The notes beneath the pieces were generated by a model. That model did not search any database. It had not been told where the DNA came from and saw only the letters and a list, made by a program, of their open reading frames with translations. This document shows, piece by piece, positions 33,731 to 41,833 of a stretch of 64,000 nucleotides of DNA (the stretch's first letter is position 1; each line of letters starts with the position of its first letter). Made by a program: the position numbers and the translations under genes. Origin of the DNA: Roseiflexaceae bacterium (GTDB lineage: Bacteria; Chloroflexota; Chloroflexia; Chloroflexales; Roseiflexaceae); NCBI GenBank assembly GCA_947474225.1, contig CANJHS010000008.1, forward strand, positions 1 through 64,000, given 5' to 3'.

Positions 33731-34804
33731 GTGACCTATGCGCTTACCCTGGGACCGTTCCACGCCGCATGGCGAGGACCGCAACGGTTCATCATTGATA
33801 TAGACGGTGAATCCGTCAGCAATATCGACTGCCATAACGGGATGAACGCCCGAAATTGTAGCGACATCATATGCCGTGCCGCGCTTGTCGACGTCCCCAA
33901 GATTGTCGCTCGGGTATGCGGGACTTGCAGTCACGCACATCAACTTGCATACGCGCATGCGCTCGAAGGACTCAATCGCACCCAAGTGCCTACCCACGCA
34001 CGTGTTATTCGCGTCATCGTTTGCGAGCTCGAACGCATCGCAATGCATTTGGCGGGCGCCGCTACCGTGTGTGACATCGTTGGAGTGACACAACACAGTG
34101 TCAACTTACGGCAACTCCAATTCGCTGCCAATACACTGATGCTCGAAGTCATTGGCAAGCGTGCCGATCATGTGGTAATTGTCCCCGGCGGCGTCACTAT
34201 CGAACCAAGTACCCGTACCCAACAGACATTGCAGGCCGGGATTTCGAGCTTCATCAAAGCGCTCTATCGCTCCATAGACCATATTATTGACGATCATCGA
34301 TTGCTTGCCCGCACCGTGAATGTCGGAATTTTGAGCAGTCAAGTAGCCAATCAGTTGATGATGGGTGGGATTGTGGGTCGCGCGTCAGGTATTCCCAACG
34401 ACACACGCTTTAGCCATCCGTACGACGCCTACGGTATGTTTGAAGCATCGATGGTCACCCAAGATGGCGGTGATGTCTATGCGCGATTAATGGTTATGCT
34501 CCTCGAAGCCCATGAGAGCGCCAAGATAATCGACCAAGCCAACCGTCAGATGAAGAGTGGCGCTCCTGCCAATCCAGTGTTCGAGTCTATTCCTGGGAGT
34601 TTTGTCGGTGCTGTCGAAGGTCCACGCGGTTTGATTACCTATGCAATTACGGCATCAGCTACCGACATCAAGAAGTGCGAAATCAAAATCGATCGACAAC
34701 TCGATCGATCGCTCATCCAAGCACTTTCGGCGAACGCACTTGTCGATGATGTGATTACCATCATTGCATCGACAGATTCTTGTAGCGCCTGCGCAGAGCA
34801 CTAA
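33731..34804 (+). CDS. Group-4 [NiFe]-hydrogenase/NuoD-like large subunit
   Basis: 357 residues homologous to the catalytic large subunit of energy-converting hydrogenases (EchE/HycE/MbhL) and NuoD. The N-terminal motif R-V-C-G-T-C-S-H-A-H puts Cys at 63 and 66 and His at 70. The C-terminal motif D-S-C-S-A-C-A-E-H has Cys at 351 and 354, and the protein stops exactly after the His, so no C-terminal peptide would need cleavage. E-L-E-R-I-A-M-H-L near 104-112 and E-G-P-R-G near 299 are kept. The H-R-G-I-E-K segment of relatives reads H-N-G-M-N-A. The start is GTG at 33731 with AAGGGGAG upstream. It is the first gene of an eight-gene operon; a TATAAT box lies at 33696-33701. Confidence 0.88.
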   Translation: MTYALTLGPFHAAWRGPQRFIIDIDGESVSNIDCHNGMNARNCSDIICRAALVDVPKIVARVCGTCSHAHQLAYAHALEGLNRTQVPTHARVIRVIVCELERIAMHLAGAATVCDIVGVTQHSVNLRQLQFAANTLMLEVIGKRADHVVIVPGGVTIEPSTRTQQTLQAGISSFIKALYRSIDHIIDDHRLLARTVNVGILSSQVANQLMMGGIVGRASGIPNDTRFSHPYDAYGMFEASMVTQDGGDVYARLMVMLLEAHESAKIIDQANRQMKSGAPANPVFESIPGSFVGAVEGPRGLITYAITASATDIKKCEIKIDRQLDRSLIQALSANALVDDVITIIASTDSCSACAEH

Positions 34805-34818
34805 AGGAACCACTTCGT

Positions 34819-36579
34819 ATGGAAATTGTGGCGCTCATCCTCCCACTGTTGGCAGCAATAACGGCATGGTCTATCGACCGGGTCGTGCCTACCCGTCAAA
34901 TCGGTTTCCTCGCAATTGGAAGTTTGCTGATAAGCGCCCTAATGCTTGGTCTTTCTGCGCTAGTGAAAGGCCTGCCGCTCCAGTTGCTCCCATTCGACTG
35001 GATGCGTATCGACGGGTTCGTAGCAACACTTTCGTTACGATTCGATGCCTTCACTTGGGTCGTGGCCATGATGCTCCTGCTTGGGAGTGCAGCAGGCATG
35101 ATTGGTCTGATTCATTCGTTGCCTTACCAACTGCGCAACTATGGACGTCTCTTGGCCTTGCTGTTATTCCATGTCACCATGATTCTGGTTGGTGTGGCCG
35201 CCCAGGACTCCACCTTGCGTGTGTTTGCATGGGGCTTGGCCGCGATGTTCGGCGGAATCATTATGCGTTTGAGTGGTGCCTTGCCTGGTAGTGACACCCC
35301 CCTCATTAGCATTGTCGGCGGTATTGCCGGTGCGGTCATGCTCCTCGTGGCAGTGATGTGGCGTCAATACGTCCCTGTGGGTCCGCTCCCCGGCGCACTT
35401 ATCCTCTGTTGGAGTCTCGCTGCATTCCTCGGCATGGGGTTAGCGCCATTCCATGGATACGTCGCAGGCATGAGCAGCGCCCCGGCGATTTTGGCTATCT
35501 TTCTCGTACCGTTGGGCATCCCACTGCTTGGTGCATTGACCTTCATCGACATGATTGCGACACAAGGACCGCTGATAAGTGAATTTTGGCGAACCTTCCT
35601 TATCGTGGTGGCAATTGTGAGTGCATTGGGCACAGCAGTAGGCGCCATCAGCTCGACACGGTTACGAAGTCTTTATGGCTGGCACAGCAGTTCTGTCTTT
35701 GCGGTGGTTGTCTTGGCAGCGGTCAGCGATCTGCAGATTCTTGCCTATGGCGTGCCGGTGCTCCTGGTAACTGCGATGTTTAGCCTCTGCATCATTGCAC
35801 TGAGCATTGCCTTCATAGAGACGCGGAATTATACGGATGATCTGCTCAAACTCAGACCACGCTCACGCATCGGCTTTGCAGGGGTACTGCTCTTTGTCGC
35901 CGTCGCTGCCACCATTGGACTGCCTGGTACCATTGGATTCATCACCCGCTGGTGGATGGCAGAAGTACTGATGGTCAATGCACCGTGGATTATCATCTCA
36001 ATCCTGATTAGTGGTTCAATCTTGGGTCTCGCTTGGGCAGGCGCGTTGTCGACGATATGGCGCCGCATTCCCAAAGGAACGACGCCAGATATGCCGGTTA
36101 CCTCAGCAATTCCGACTGGGTTTGCCATGCTTGGTCCATTATTTTTTGCTGCAGTCTTGCTGGTGACTGGCTTTGTGCCGCAACTGTTGTGGAAGTTCTG
36201 GCTCGTGCCCCTCCAAGACCGGATGTCATTTGACAGCGTCATCACACCGCCATCTATGCCAGGGATTTCTCTCCAATTGATTCTGACTGGCGTTTCGGTG
36301 CTTCTGGTGGCCGTTCCCGTTTTTGCAAGCCGGCTGCGTCAGCGCGACATCGCTAATCCCAACGACATTGGTTCAACGTCGGTACCACCCGTCGCCACTG
36401 CCGAAAGTTTGTCGCTCCTGAGTGGCTTTGTTAGCCCCAATCAACTTCTGGCGAGCATTTGGGGTTCGATTATCCGCTTTGGCAATGCATTGCAGTGGGT
36501 GCTCCGACTCGGCGAAGAACGATATTATGTAGCAGGATTAGTACTCGGCTTGATTGTCGTTGTGCTCTTGCTGATTTGA
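34819..36579 (+). CDS. NuoL/HyfB-like proton-antiporter-type membrane subunit, degenerate
   Basis: 586 residues, about 14-16 transmembrane segments, of the NuoL/MrpA/HyfB family. The helix normally containing the conserved Glu of W-E reads R-V-F-A-W-G (Gly 139). The helix before P-F-H carries Gly 205 where NuoL has the pumping Lys (A-A-F-L-G-M-G-L-A-P-F-H). The downstream R-L-R-S-L-Y-G-W-H-S-S-S segment matches D-L-K-R-x-L-A-Y-S-T-x-S. So the scaffold is kept, but key charged residues look lost. It is 14 bp after the large-subunit gene, with AAAGGA ahead of the ATG. Confidence 0.82.
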   Translation: MEIVALILPLLAAITAWSIDRVVPTRQIGFLAIGSLLISALMLGLSALVKGLPLQLLPFDWMRIDGFVATLSLRFDAFTWVVAMMLLLGSAAGMIGLIHSLPYQLRNYGRLLALLLFHVTMILVGVAAQDSTLRVFAWGLAAMFGGIIMRLSGALPGSDTPLISIVGGIAGAVMLLVAVMWRQYVPVGPLPGALILCWSLAAFLGMGLAPFHGYVAGMSSAPAILAIFLVPLGIPLLGALTFIDMIATQGPLISEFWRTFLIVVAIVSALGTAVGAISSTRLRSLYGWHSSSVFAVVVLAAVSDLQILAYGVPVLLVTAMFSLCIIALSIAFIETRNYTDDLLKLRPRSRIGFAGVLLFVAVAATIGLPGTIGFITRWWMAEVLMVNAPWIIISILISGSILGLAWAGALSTIWRRIPKGTTPDMPVTSAIPTGFAMLGPLFFAAVLLVTGFVPQLLWKFWLVPLQDRMSFDSVITPPSMPGISLQLILTGVSVLLVAVPVFASRLRQRDIANPNDIGSTSVPPVATAESLSLLSGFVSPNQLLASIWGSIIRFGNALQWVLRLGEERYYVAGLVLGLIVVVLLLI

Positions 36580-36586
36580 GGTTTGC

Positions 36587-37309
36587 ATGGCTGAATTTTT
36601 TGCGACACAATGGCCACTGATGGGCATTGCAGCCTCGGCAGGCATCATCCTCTTGGCACAGCAATGGCGTAGCACACTGGTAGGCCTTTTGCTGAATTAT
36701 CTGTTTGTGGCTGCCTTTTTGGCTCAGCAACAGTTCATCACGCCCGACATATCGATTCTGGGCTACATGATTAGTACAACAGTGCTCGTCAAAATCATCG
36801 CAGGTTTGTCTGCGGTACTCATTCTCGGCGTCACGGCATTGACCTTCGCGCGCGAGGAAGGCACCGAGGAACTCGATGAATTTTCTCTTGCAGAACTGCG
36901 CCGTGCCGCCCGCCGGGCCCAACGTCAAAAAATCATCGCCCCGCTGAAATTTACTGACTTTGTAGTACCGCTGTGGGCACTGATCCTTGCCGCTATTGCA
37001 AGTTTCGTGTTGCCACGTCTCTATCCTATCGGTAGCGAATCCGTCGATTTTGCCTGGTATTGGTTAACGTTGACCGGCATCTTTACCATTGTGACCGCCA
37101 ACGACGTACTCAAGCTCGGTCTTGGGTTGTTGTTGTGCGTCAGTAGCATTGACTTGCTCTATACCGCCATAGCGAGCACCATCCAGGTGTTCCCGCTGGC
37201 AATGTTGGGACTCACGACGATTGTGCTATCGCTTTCGGTGTCGTATTTGAGTGCGTTGATGTATGGACGCCTCAAGACACTCGAACTCAACGAGTTATAT
37301 AAACGCTGA
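36587..37309 (+). CDS. HyfE-like (NuoK/MrpC-type) membrane subunit
   Basis: 240 residues. Hydrophobic segments at about 8-26, 30-46 and 55-82 are followed by a charged cytoplasmic loop (A-R-E-E-G-T-E-E-L-D-E-F-S-L-A-E-L-R-R near 88-106), then four more segments. The C-terminal half, N-D-V-L-K-L-G-L-G-L-L-L-C-V-S-S-I-D-L-L-Y near 173-193, looks like the NuoK/MrpC helix hairpin, and the size fits HyfE. The next gene starts at its stop (TGATG overlap), so the two are coupled. The assignment rests on position and topology as much as on motifs. Confidence 0.65.
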   Translation: MAEFFATQWPLMGIAASAGIILLAQQWRSTLVGLLLNYLFVAAFLAQQQFITPDISILGYMISTTVLVKIIAGLSAVLILGVTALTFAREEGTEELDEFSLAELRRAARRAQRQKIIAPLKFTDFVVPLWALILAAIASFVLPRLYPIGSESVDFAWYWLTLTGIFTIVTANDVLKLGLGLLLCVSSIDLLYTAIASTIQVFPLAMLGLTTIVLSLSVSYLSALMYGRLKTLELNELYKR

Positions 37310-38766
37310 TGCTCTACTTACTCATCATCTTTTTTCCATTCGCTGTCGCTGCAGGGATGTTCCTGTTACGATCACAGCCTATCCCGTCGATTACCGGCGC
37401 GATTATCTGTGTGCTGACCGAATCGATTCTCGTATTACAACTCCCTGTCGACGCCCCCGTGCGTTTGCTAGGACTTACCTTGACCATCGATCCACTCGGC
37501 CAGCTCGTGTTGCTGACGATTCTCGGGATTGCCTTATTTGCCTATGTAGTAACGTTCTATATTAGCCACGGTGAACACTTTATCCCGGTGAGTCTGTTGT
37601 TATTGGGGTTCACCAGTACCACGGTATTGCTCCTCCAAGAGCCGTTCGTCGCAGCACTTTTGATGGTAAGCAGCGGTCTCGTTGCCATTTTGGCCATCGT
37701 CGATTTGCCGATTGGGAGTACCGTCTTGGTTGAGCGGTCACCGCTTATCACCGCATTGCATTATCTCGTGCTTGTCCTGCTGTCTGGCTTTGCCATGTAT
37801 ATGGCCTTTGTACTGTTGACCATCTATTGGCCGACAGAGTCGAACGGTCAGACATCGCCATCGCACCTTATTATTGCGCTGCTTATTGTCGGTTTCGGGA
37901 TGCGCTTTGCTATTTTTCCTTTTCACTCATGGCTGATTGAAGTAGCGGAATATTCGGCTCCAATGGTGACGGTTTTTATCATTACGGCACTGAATAGTAC
38001 TGGTCTGTTATTTTTGATTTCGACATTCCAGTTTTTTCCTATCATCGTGACCGAAAACGAACGTGGCATGCACGTGTTGATGGTATTGGGCGGAGTAACG
38101 ATGATTGTCTCGGCGTTATTTGGGTTGGCGACGCCCCATCTCCGGCGGACACCAACCTATCTCATTGTCGGCAATAGCGGGTTCATGCTGGTGGGTGTTG
38201 CCAGTGCGTCGAGCAGTGGGTTGGCGGGATCGATCCTTGAATTATTCAATCATATGATTGCGGTGATGGTCATCTATGTCTCCATCGCACTGCTCGAGCG
38301 CCCCGATGGTCGGCCAGTAGTCACGATACGTCGTGACTTGCTGTGGCGTTGGCCGCTCGCCGGCAGCGGGTTCATCGGTGGCTGTCTGTTGCTCCTCGGA
38401 GCGCCGCCGTTCAGCTCGTTCACCAGCAAAGTTCTGATTTATGATGCTGCAGCCCACACGGGAGCAGGGTACCTGGTCCTGTTGGGCATTGGCTCACTGT
38501 TGATGCTGGCGGCAATTGCGCGGCTGCTGTACGAACGACTGCTTGGCGCGGCCGAAGAACTCCCCACCGAAGAAATGCCCATTTTGATGGCCACCAGCGA
38601 AATCGCCTTGAGCGACCGGCGTCAAATGCTCGAGCCTGTCGGCTTAACCATCGTCATGTTCGTGTTGCTCGGTGTGAGTGCTGCCATTGGGATCTATCCC
38701 CAGTTGCTGCTCACCACCATCGAAGCAGTCATCCGAGGCCTCACTTTTGTCCATGTGGCATCATAA
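37309..38766 (+). CDS. NuoN/MrpD-like proton-antiporter-type membrane subunit, degenerate
   Basis: 485 residues, about 14 transmembrane segments. The family segment before P-F-H-S-W-L reads G-F-G-M-R-F-A-I-F, placing Arg 199 where the pumping Lys usually lies. No acidic residue is found at about 112-131, where the partner Glu of the fifth helix is expected. L-L-G-A-P-P-F-S-S-F-T-S-K near 364-376 matches the G-x-P-x-x-x-G-F-x-x-K helix, keeping its Lys. It overlaps the HyfE-like gene by 1 bp. Second of two antiporter-type proteins in the operon. Confidence 0.83.
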   Translation: MLYLLIIFFPFAVAAGMFLLRSQPIPSITGAIICVLTESILVLQLPVDAPVRLLGLTLTIDPLGQLVLLTILGIALFAYVVTFYISHGEHFIPVSLLLLGFTSTTVLLLQEPFVAALLMVSSGLVAILAIVDLPIGSTVLVERSPLITALHYLVLVLLSGFAMYMAFVLLTIYWPTESNGQTSPSHLIIALLIVGFGMRFAIFPFHSWLIEVAEYSAPMVTVFIITALNSTGLLFLISTFQFFPIIVTENERGMHVLMVLGGVTMIVSALFGLATPHLRRTPTYLIVGNSGFMLVGVASASSSGLAGSILELFNHMIAVMVIYVSIALLERPDGRPVVTIRRDLLWRWPLAGSGFIGGCLLLLGAPPFSSFTSKVLIYDAAAHTGAGYLVLLGIGSLLMLAAIARLLYERLLGAAEELPTEEMPILMATSEIALSDRRQMLEPVGLTIVMFVLLGVSAAIGIYPQLLLTTIEAVIRGLTFVHVAS

Positions 38767-38775
38767 GGAGACCGC

Positions 38776-39168
38776 ATGCCGCAACAAATACGCGTTTTTC
38801 GTGCAAATACTGGCTCATGTGGTGGGTGTGATGCCGAACTCGTCCTGGCCCTCCACAAAGAACGTGACATGTCTGTCGCCAATGCACTTATCGACGCAGA
38901 TGTCTGGCTCCTGACCGGGGTCATGGCACCATATGCACGCAGTGTGTTGAGCCAGACATACAGCTCCATGACGACCCCGCCGATTATCATCGCTGTTGGT
39001 CAGTGCGCCATTACCGGTGCACCGTACGGTCGTGCAGGGGTTGCAACTGCGCCAGAGCTCCCAATCAGCTATACGGTCGATGGGTGCCCCGTGTCGCAAG
39101 CAGTCATCATCAGTGCCATTCGATCCGCACTCACCAACCGCGACCGTAAACGCCGAGAACGCGCCTAG
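38776..39168 (+). CDS. [NiFe]-hydrogenase small subunit/NuoB-like protein
   Basis: 130-residue iron-sulfur protein equivalent to EchC/MbhJ/NuoB, which binds the proximal [4Fe-4S] cluster next to the large subunit. Ligands are N-T-G-S-C-G-G-C-D (Cys 15 and 18), A-V-G-Q-C-A-I-T-G (Cys 77) and V-D-G-C-P-V (Cys 104). D-V-W-L-L-T-G near 42-48 is also typical. All four cysteines are present. AAGGAGACC precedes the ATG. The partner is the large subunit 4 kb upstream, an unusual separation. Confidence 0.88.
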   Translation: MPQQIRVFRANTGSCGGCDAELVLALHKERDMSVANALIDADVWLLTGVMAPYARSVLSQTYSSMTTPPIIIAVGQCAITGAPYGRAGVATAPELPISYTVDGCPVSQAVIISAIRSALTNRDRKRRERA

Positions 39169-39195
39169 CGCCACGCCACTAATAAAGGAGCCTTT

Positions 39196-40008
39196 GTGGA
39201 TATTGTCATCGCCTATATCATCTACCCCGGTCTGCTGATTATTGCAGCCCTCACATTGGCCTTTGGGTTTATCGTGGTCCAGAGACGTCCCGTGATGCCT
39301 CCCAATTGGCGTCGTTCACTCCTGAGTATCGATGGCTTTGCAGCGGTGCTCAGCATGATGCTGGCCATCGGGGCATCTATTTACATGCCCTGGCCGTATA
39401 ATCCTGTCTATACCGCAGTTGCAGGCCCATTGTTGATGTGGGCAGCACTCGAGGCGGCCTTTCTGGTACCATCTTTGGTTGCACAGACTTCAGGGTCTGC
39501 ACTTGTGGTGCGTGGTGCAGCCCGTGCGCTCCAAATTGGCTTTGCCGGACGCATCGTTGTGTGGTGTGTCTTCGGCGCGCTCTTTTGGGCGAATCAAAGT
39601 TGGCAAATGAGCCTCGTTCCCGCCTATGCGCTTGCGTGGATTGCTGCCTTGATGGCACTGCCTGCTGCAATCGGTATCGGAATGTTCCGTAGTGATACTG
39701 CGTTAACAGGGGTAATGACCACAGGGTTGGACCTTTCGACGGTTGCGTTGATGCAATTGGCCGCTGACGTTCGTTCGACGGTGCTCATTGCCGCAGTCGC
39801 TACCAGCTTGGTGCCCAAAGCAATCACTGCGGGATCTTTGCGCCTCGGCGTTGTGCTGTTGGCTTTTTTCTTGACCATGATTATTTTGCGCTTCCTTGTA
39901 CGCAACCAACCATTCACGACATTGTCGGCCGCGTTACGCTGGTGCTGGTGGCGCGCGCTGCCGCCTGCATTACTTGCCCTTCTCTATCTGCGCTTTATCA
40001 CGGGCTAA
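39196..40008 (+). CDS. NuoH/HyfC-like membrane subunit, degenerate
   Basis: 270 residues, about eight transmembrane segments. It starts with Y-I-I-Y-P-G-L-L near residues 7-14, as in HyfC/EchB. R-G-A-A-R-A-L-Q-I-G-F-A-G-R-I near 106-120 aligns with the G-A-A-R-x-x-Q-x-x-x-A-Y-E-x-P segment of NuoH-like proteins, with Tyr-Glu replaced by Gly-Arg. The usual F-D-L-x-E-A-E-x-E-L-V loop is not recognisable. The subunit would anchor the catalytic pair to the membrane. The start is GTG at 39196 after AAAGGAGCC. The next gene begins directly at its stop. Confidence 0.62.
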   Translation: MDIVIAYIIYPGLLIIAALTLAFGFIVVQRRPVMPPNWRRSLLSIDGFAAVLSMMLAIGASIYMPWPYNPVYTAVAGPLLMWAALEAAFLVPSLVAQTSGSALVVRGAARALQIGFAGRIVVWCVFGALFWANQSWQMSLVPAYALAWIAALMALPAAIGIGMFRSDTALTGVMTTGLDLSTVALMQLAADVRSTVLIAAVATSLVPKAITAGSLRLGVVLLAFFLTMIILRFLVRNQPFTTLSAALRWCWWRALPPALLALLYLRFITG

Positions 40009-40977
40009 GTGATGCATTATGTATCGTTGACCAATCTGCGTATTGCCCGAACACCCATCACTGATGTCACCCTGCACATCCCTGAAGGGAGCTGCTTTGG
40101 CATCGTCGGAGCATCTGGCACCGGCAAAAGCGCATTGCTCAACGCCATGGCAGGATTATCTGGTCGTGCGTTGCCCGGGGTCAGCCTGGCAGGTTCCACC
40201 GCAGCCCCACGACCGGGAAGCATTGGCATTGTCACACCACGTATCATCCTCCCCGCGCATATGACGACCCTCGGGCTTCTGACCCGGCAGCGCACCCTGC
40301 TTTTGAATGGTGATGGTCAGGTCGATGACGACTGCCAACGTGCCATCCGTTGGTGCGCACTAGAACAATACGCCCAAAGTGCCATCGGCACGTTGTCGCT
40401 CTTTAACAAACGGCGGGTCGCGTTGGCGCTTGCACTGGTGAGCAAACCTGCAATGGTGTTGCTCGATGAACCAACGATTGATCTGGCAGCCCACGAGCAG
40501 CAGGTAATGATCGACATTCTCGAAAATCTGCGCGATCGCAATATGACCATCGTTATCGCGACGCGCGGCAACACCCCGATGGAATCACTCTTTGACCAAA
40601 TAGCAGTACTTTCGGGCGGCAAAATCATTGCCGAGCTCAGCGCGCAACACATCCGCGACATGCAGCGCACCATCATGATCCGCACCGACGAGATTCCCAC
40701 TGCAGCATACGAGCACATCGCGGCCATCAACAACGGTATCATCGTGACCCGTCGCAACATCGTGCTTACCGGGGAGGGTGTCCGTTCGCTGGCCCAGATT
40801 TTGCAGGTACTATTGCACTATAGCGTCCATATTTTCTGCATCGAGCCGCGCAATCATCCGCTGGCCGATTTGGTCATGCAAGCACGGTACCCGGTGGTGT
40901 TGGCCCATCGGTATCCCGTGCGCTTATTGACCAACACCATTCGAGAATCGAATGCCACAGAAGAGGTAGCGACATGA
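40009..40977 (+). CDS. ABC transporter ATP-binding protein, degenerate signature
   Basis: 322 residues. Walker A is G-A-S-G-T-G-K-S at 34-41 and Walker B M-V-L-L-D-E-P-T near 150-157. The signature position reads L-S-L-F-N-K-R-R instead of L-S-G-G-Q-x-R, and the switch His is replaced in I-V-I-A-T-R-G-N. A C-terminal extension of about 100 residues has no clear motif. GTG 40009 or ATG 40012 follows the NuoH-like stop with no gap, so it belongs to the hydrogenase-like operon. It is coupled by 4 bp to its permease. Direction and cargo are unknown. Confidence 0.82.
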   Translation: MMHYVSLTNLRIARTPITDVTLHIPEGSCFGIVGASGTGKSALLNAMAGLSGRALPGVSLAGSTAAPRPGSIGIVTPRIILPAHMTTLGLLTRQRTLLLNGDGQVDDDCQRAIRWCALEQYAQSAIGTLSLFNKRRVALALALVSKPAMVLLDEPTIDLAAHEQQVMIDILENLRDRNMTIVIATRGNTPMESLFDQIAVLSGGKIIAELSAQHIRDMQRTIMIRTDEIPTAAYEHIAAINNGIIVTRRNIVLTGEGVRSLAQILQVLLHYSVHIFCIEPRNHPLADLVMQARYPVVLAHRYPVRLLTNTIRESNATEEVAT

Positions 40978-41705
40978 TGCGACTCTTTCGCTGGATTATC
41001 GATGACTATATCAGCAGCCAACGTATTCTTGTCGAGTGGGGCGCAGCCATTGCAATCCCGTATCTCCTCCTCGCGAGCCATACGGATGCAGCCTCGACCT
41101 TGGCGACGTGGTCATTGAGCACACTTGCGTTAGCACTCTACACCACATCGGTGATTGCCGATATCGCTGAACAACCTATCAATATTTCTCGTTTGCTCCA
41201 TCTCCCGTCACGACGACAGTACATCGCTGCGTATCTGTTTGCTGCGTTTCTCATTGTGTTGAGTGCCTATGTGATCCTCGTCGCTGCCACATTTATTTTT
41301 GCGCCGGTAGCGTTCCCTGCCTGGCAACTTTGGCTCGCGTCTCTGCCTGCACTCATCGTGCTCATCATCACCGGTATTGTGATGATGATGCTCTTGACTC
41401 CGCTGGTAGCGTCGCCTCTCCAGCGCCTCACCCTCTTGGCTGTATTCGCCATACCGCTGACCTGGGATCGGGTCATCGCGTTGTTGCCCGACATGCTGCC
41501 GGGGAATATCATGGCAATGTTCCACGCCGTATCAACCGCATTCGGCATCCTCCTCTGGCCCTCCATGCAGCTCTACGCGCTGACGATAGAGCCTCATCTC
41601 GACACCCAAAGCTTCAGCCTGGCTACAATCCATATGCTCATCCTTGCTGGGCTCATAAGCATCCTTGCACGCTGGTACCAGCGCCGCCCTTTGACGATTG
41701 CCTAG
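40974..41705 (+). CDS. ABC transporter permease (ABC-2-like)
   Basis: 243 residues with about six hydrophobic segments and a short cytoplasmic N-terminus (M-M-R-L-F-R-W-I-I-D-D-Y-I-S-S-Q). This resembles ABC-2 or CcmB-like export permeases: L-L-A-S-P-L-Q-R-L-T-L near residues 138-155 is CcmB-like, with a P-L/M-A-A-P-L-type motif. It overlaps the ATPase gene by 4 bp (ATGA). Last gene of the operon starting at 33731. The CcmB resemblance is weak. Confidence 0.65.
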   Translation: MMRLFRWIIDDYISSQRILVEWGAAIAIPYLLLASHTDAASTLATWSLSTLALALYTTSVIADIAEQPINISRLLHLPSRRQYIAAYLFAAFLIVLSAYVILVAATFIFAPVAFPAWQLWLASLPALIVLIITGIVMMMLLTPLVASPLQRLTLLAVFAIPLTWDRVIALLPDMLPGNIMAMFHAVSTAFGILLWPSMQLYALTIEPHLDTQSFSLATIHMLILAGLISILARWYQRRPLTIA

Positions 41706-41747
41706 TCTTTTCACCAACAAGCCATAGAGTATTGGTTGGATGATGCG

Positions 41748-41774
41748 AAAACACCCCCTGCGTTGCAGGGGGTG
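41748..41774 (-). terminator. Intrinsic terminator downstream of ctaA
   Basis: CACCCCCTGC (41752-41761), GTT loop, GCAGGGGGTG (41765-41774), with a run of T following on the minus strand. It may also stop transcription from the plus-strand ABC operon, though no T-run follows on that strand. Confidence 0.85.
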
Positions 41775-41833
41775 CAGTATGAATGTCATTCTCGCCCGCT
41801 GCACGGAGTGCAGACGGGTCAGCAACCGGCCGG

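Noticed and set aside
33731-39168. Respiratory complex I (nuo) operon
   Set aside because: The large subunit has both Ni-ligand Cys pairs, which NuoD lacks, and nuoC, nuoE-G, nuoI and nuoJ are absent.
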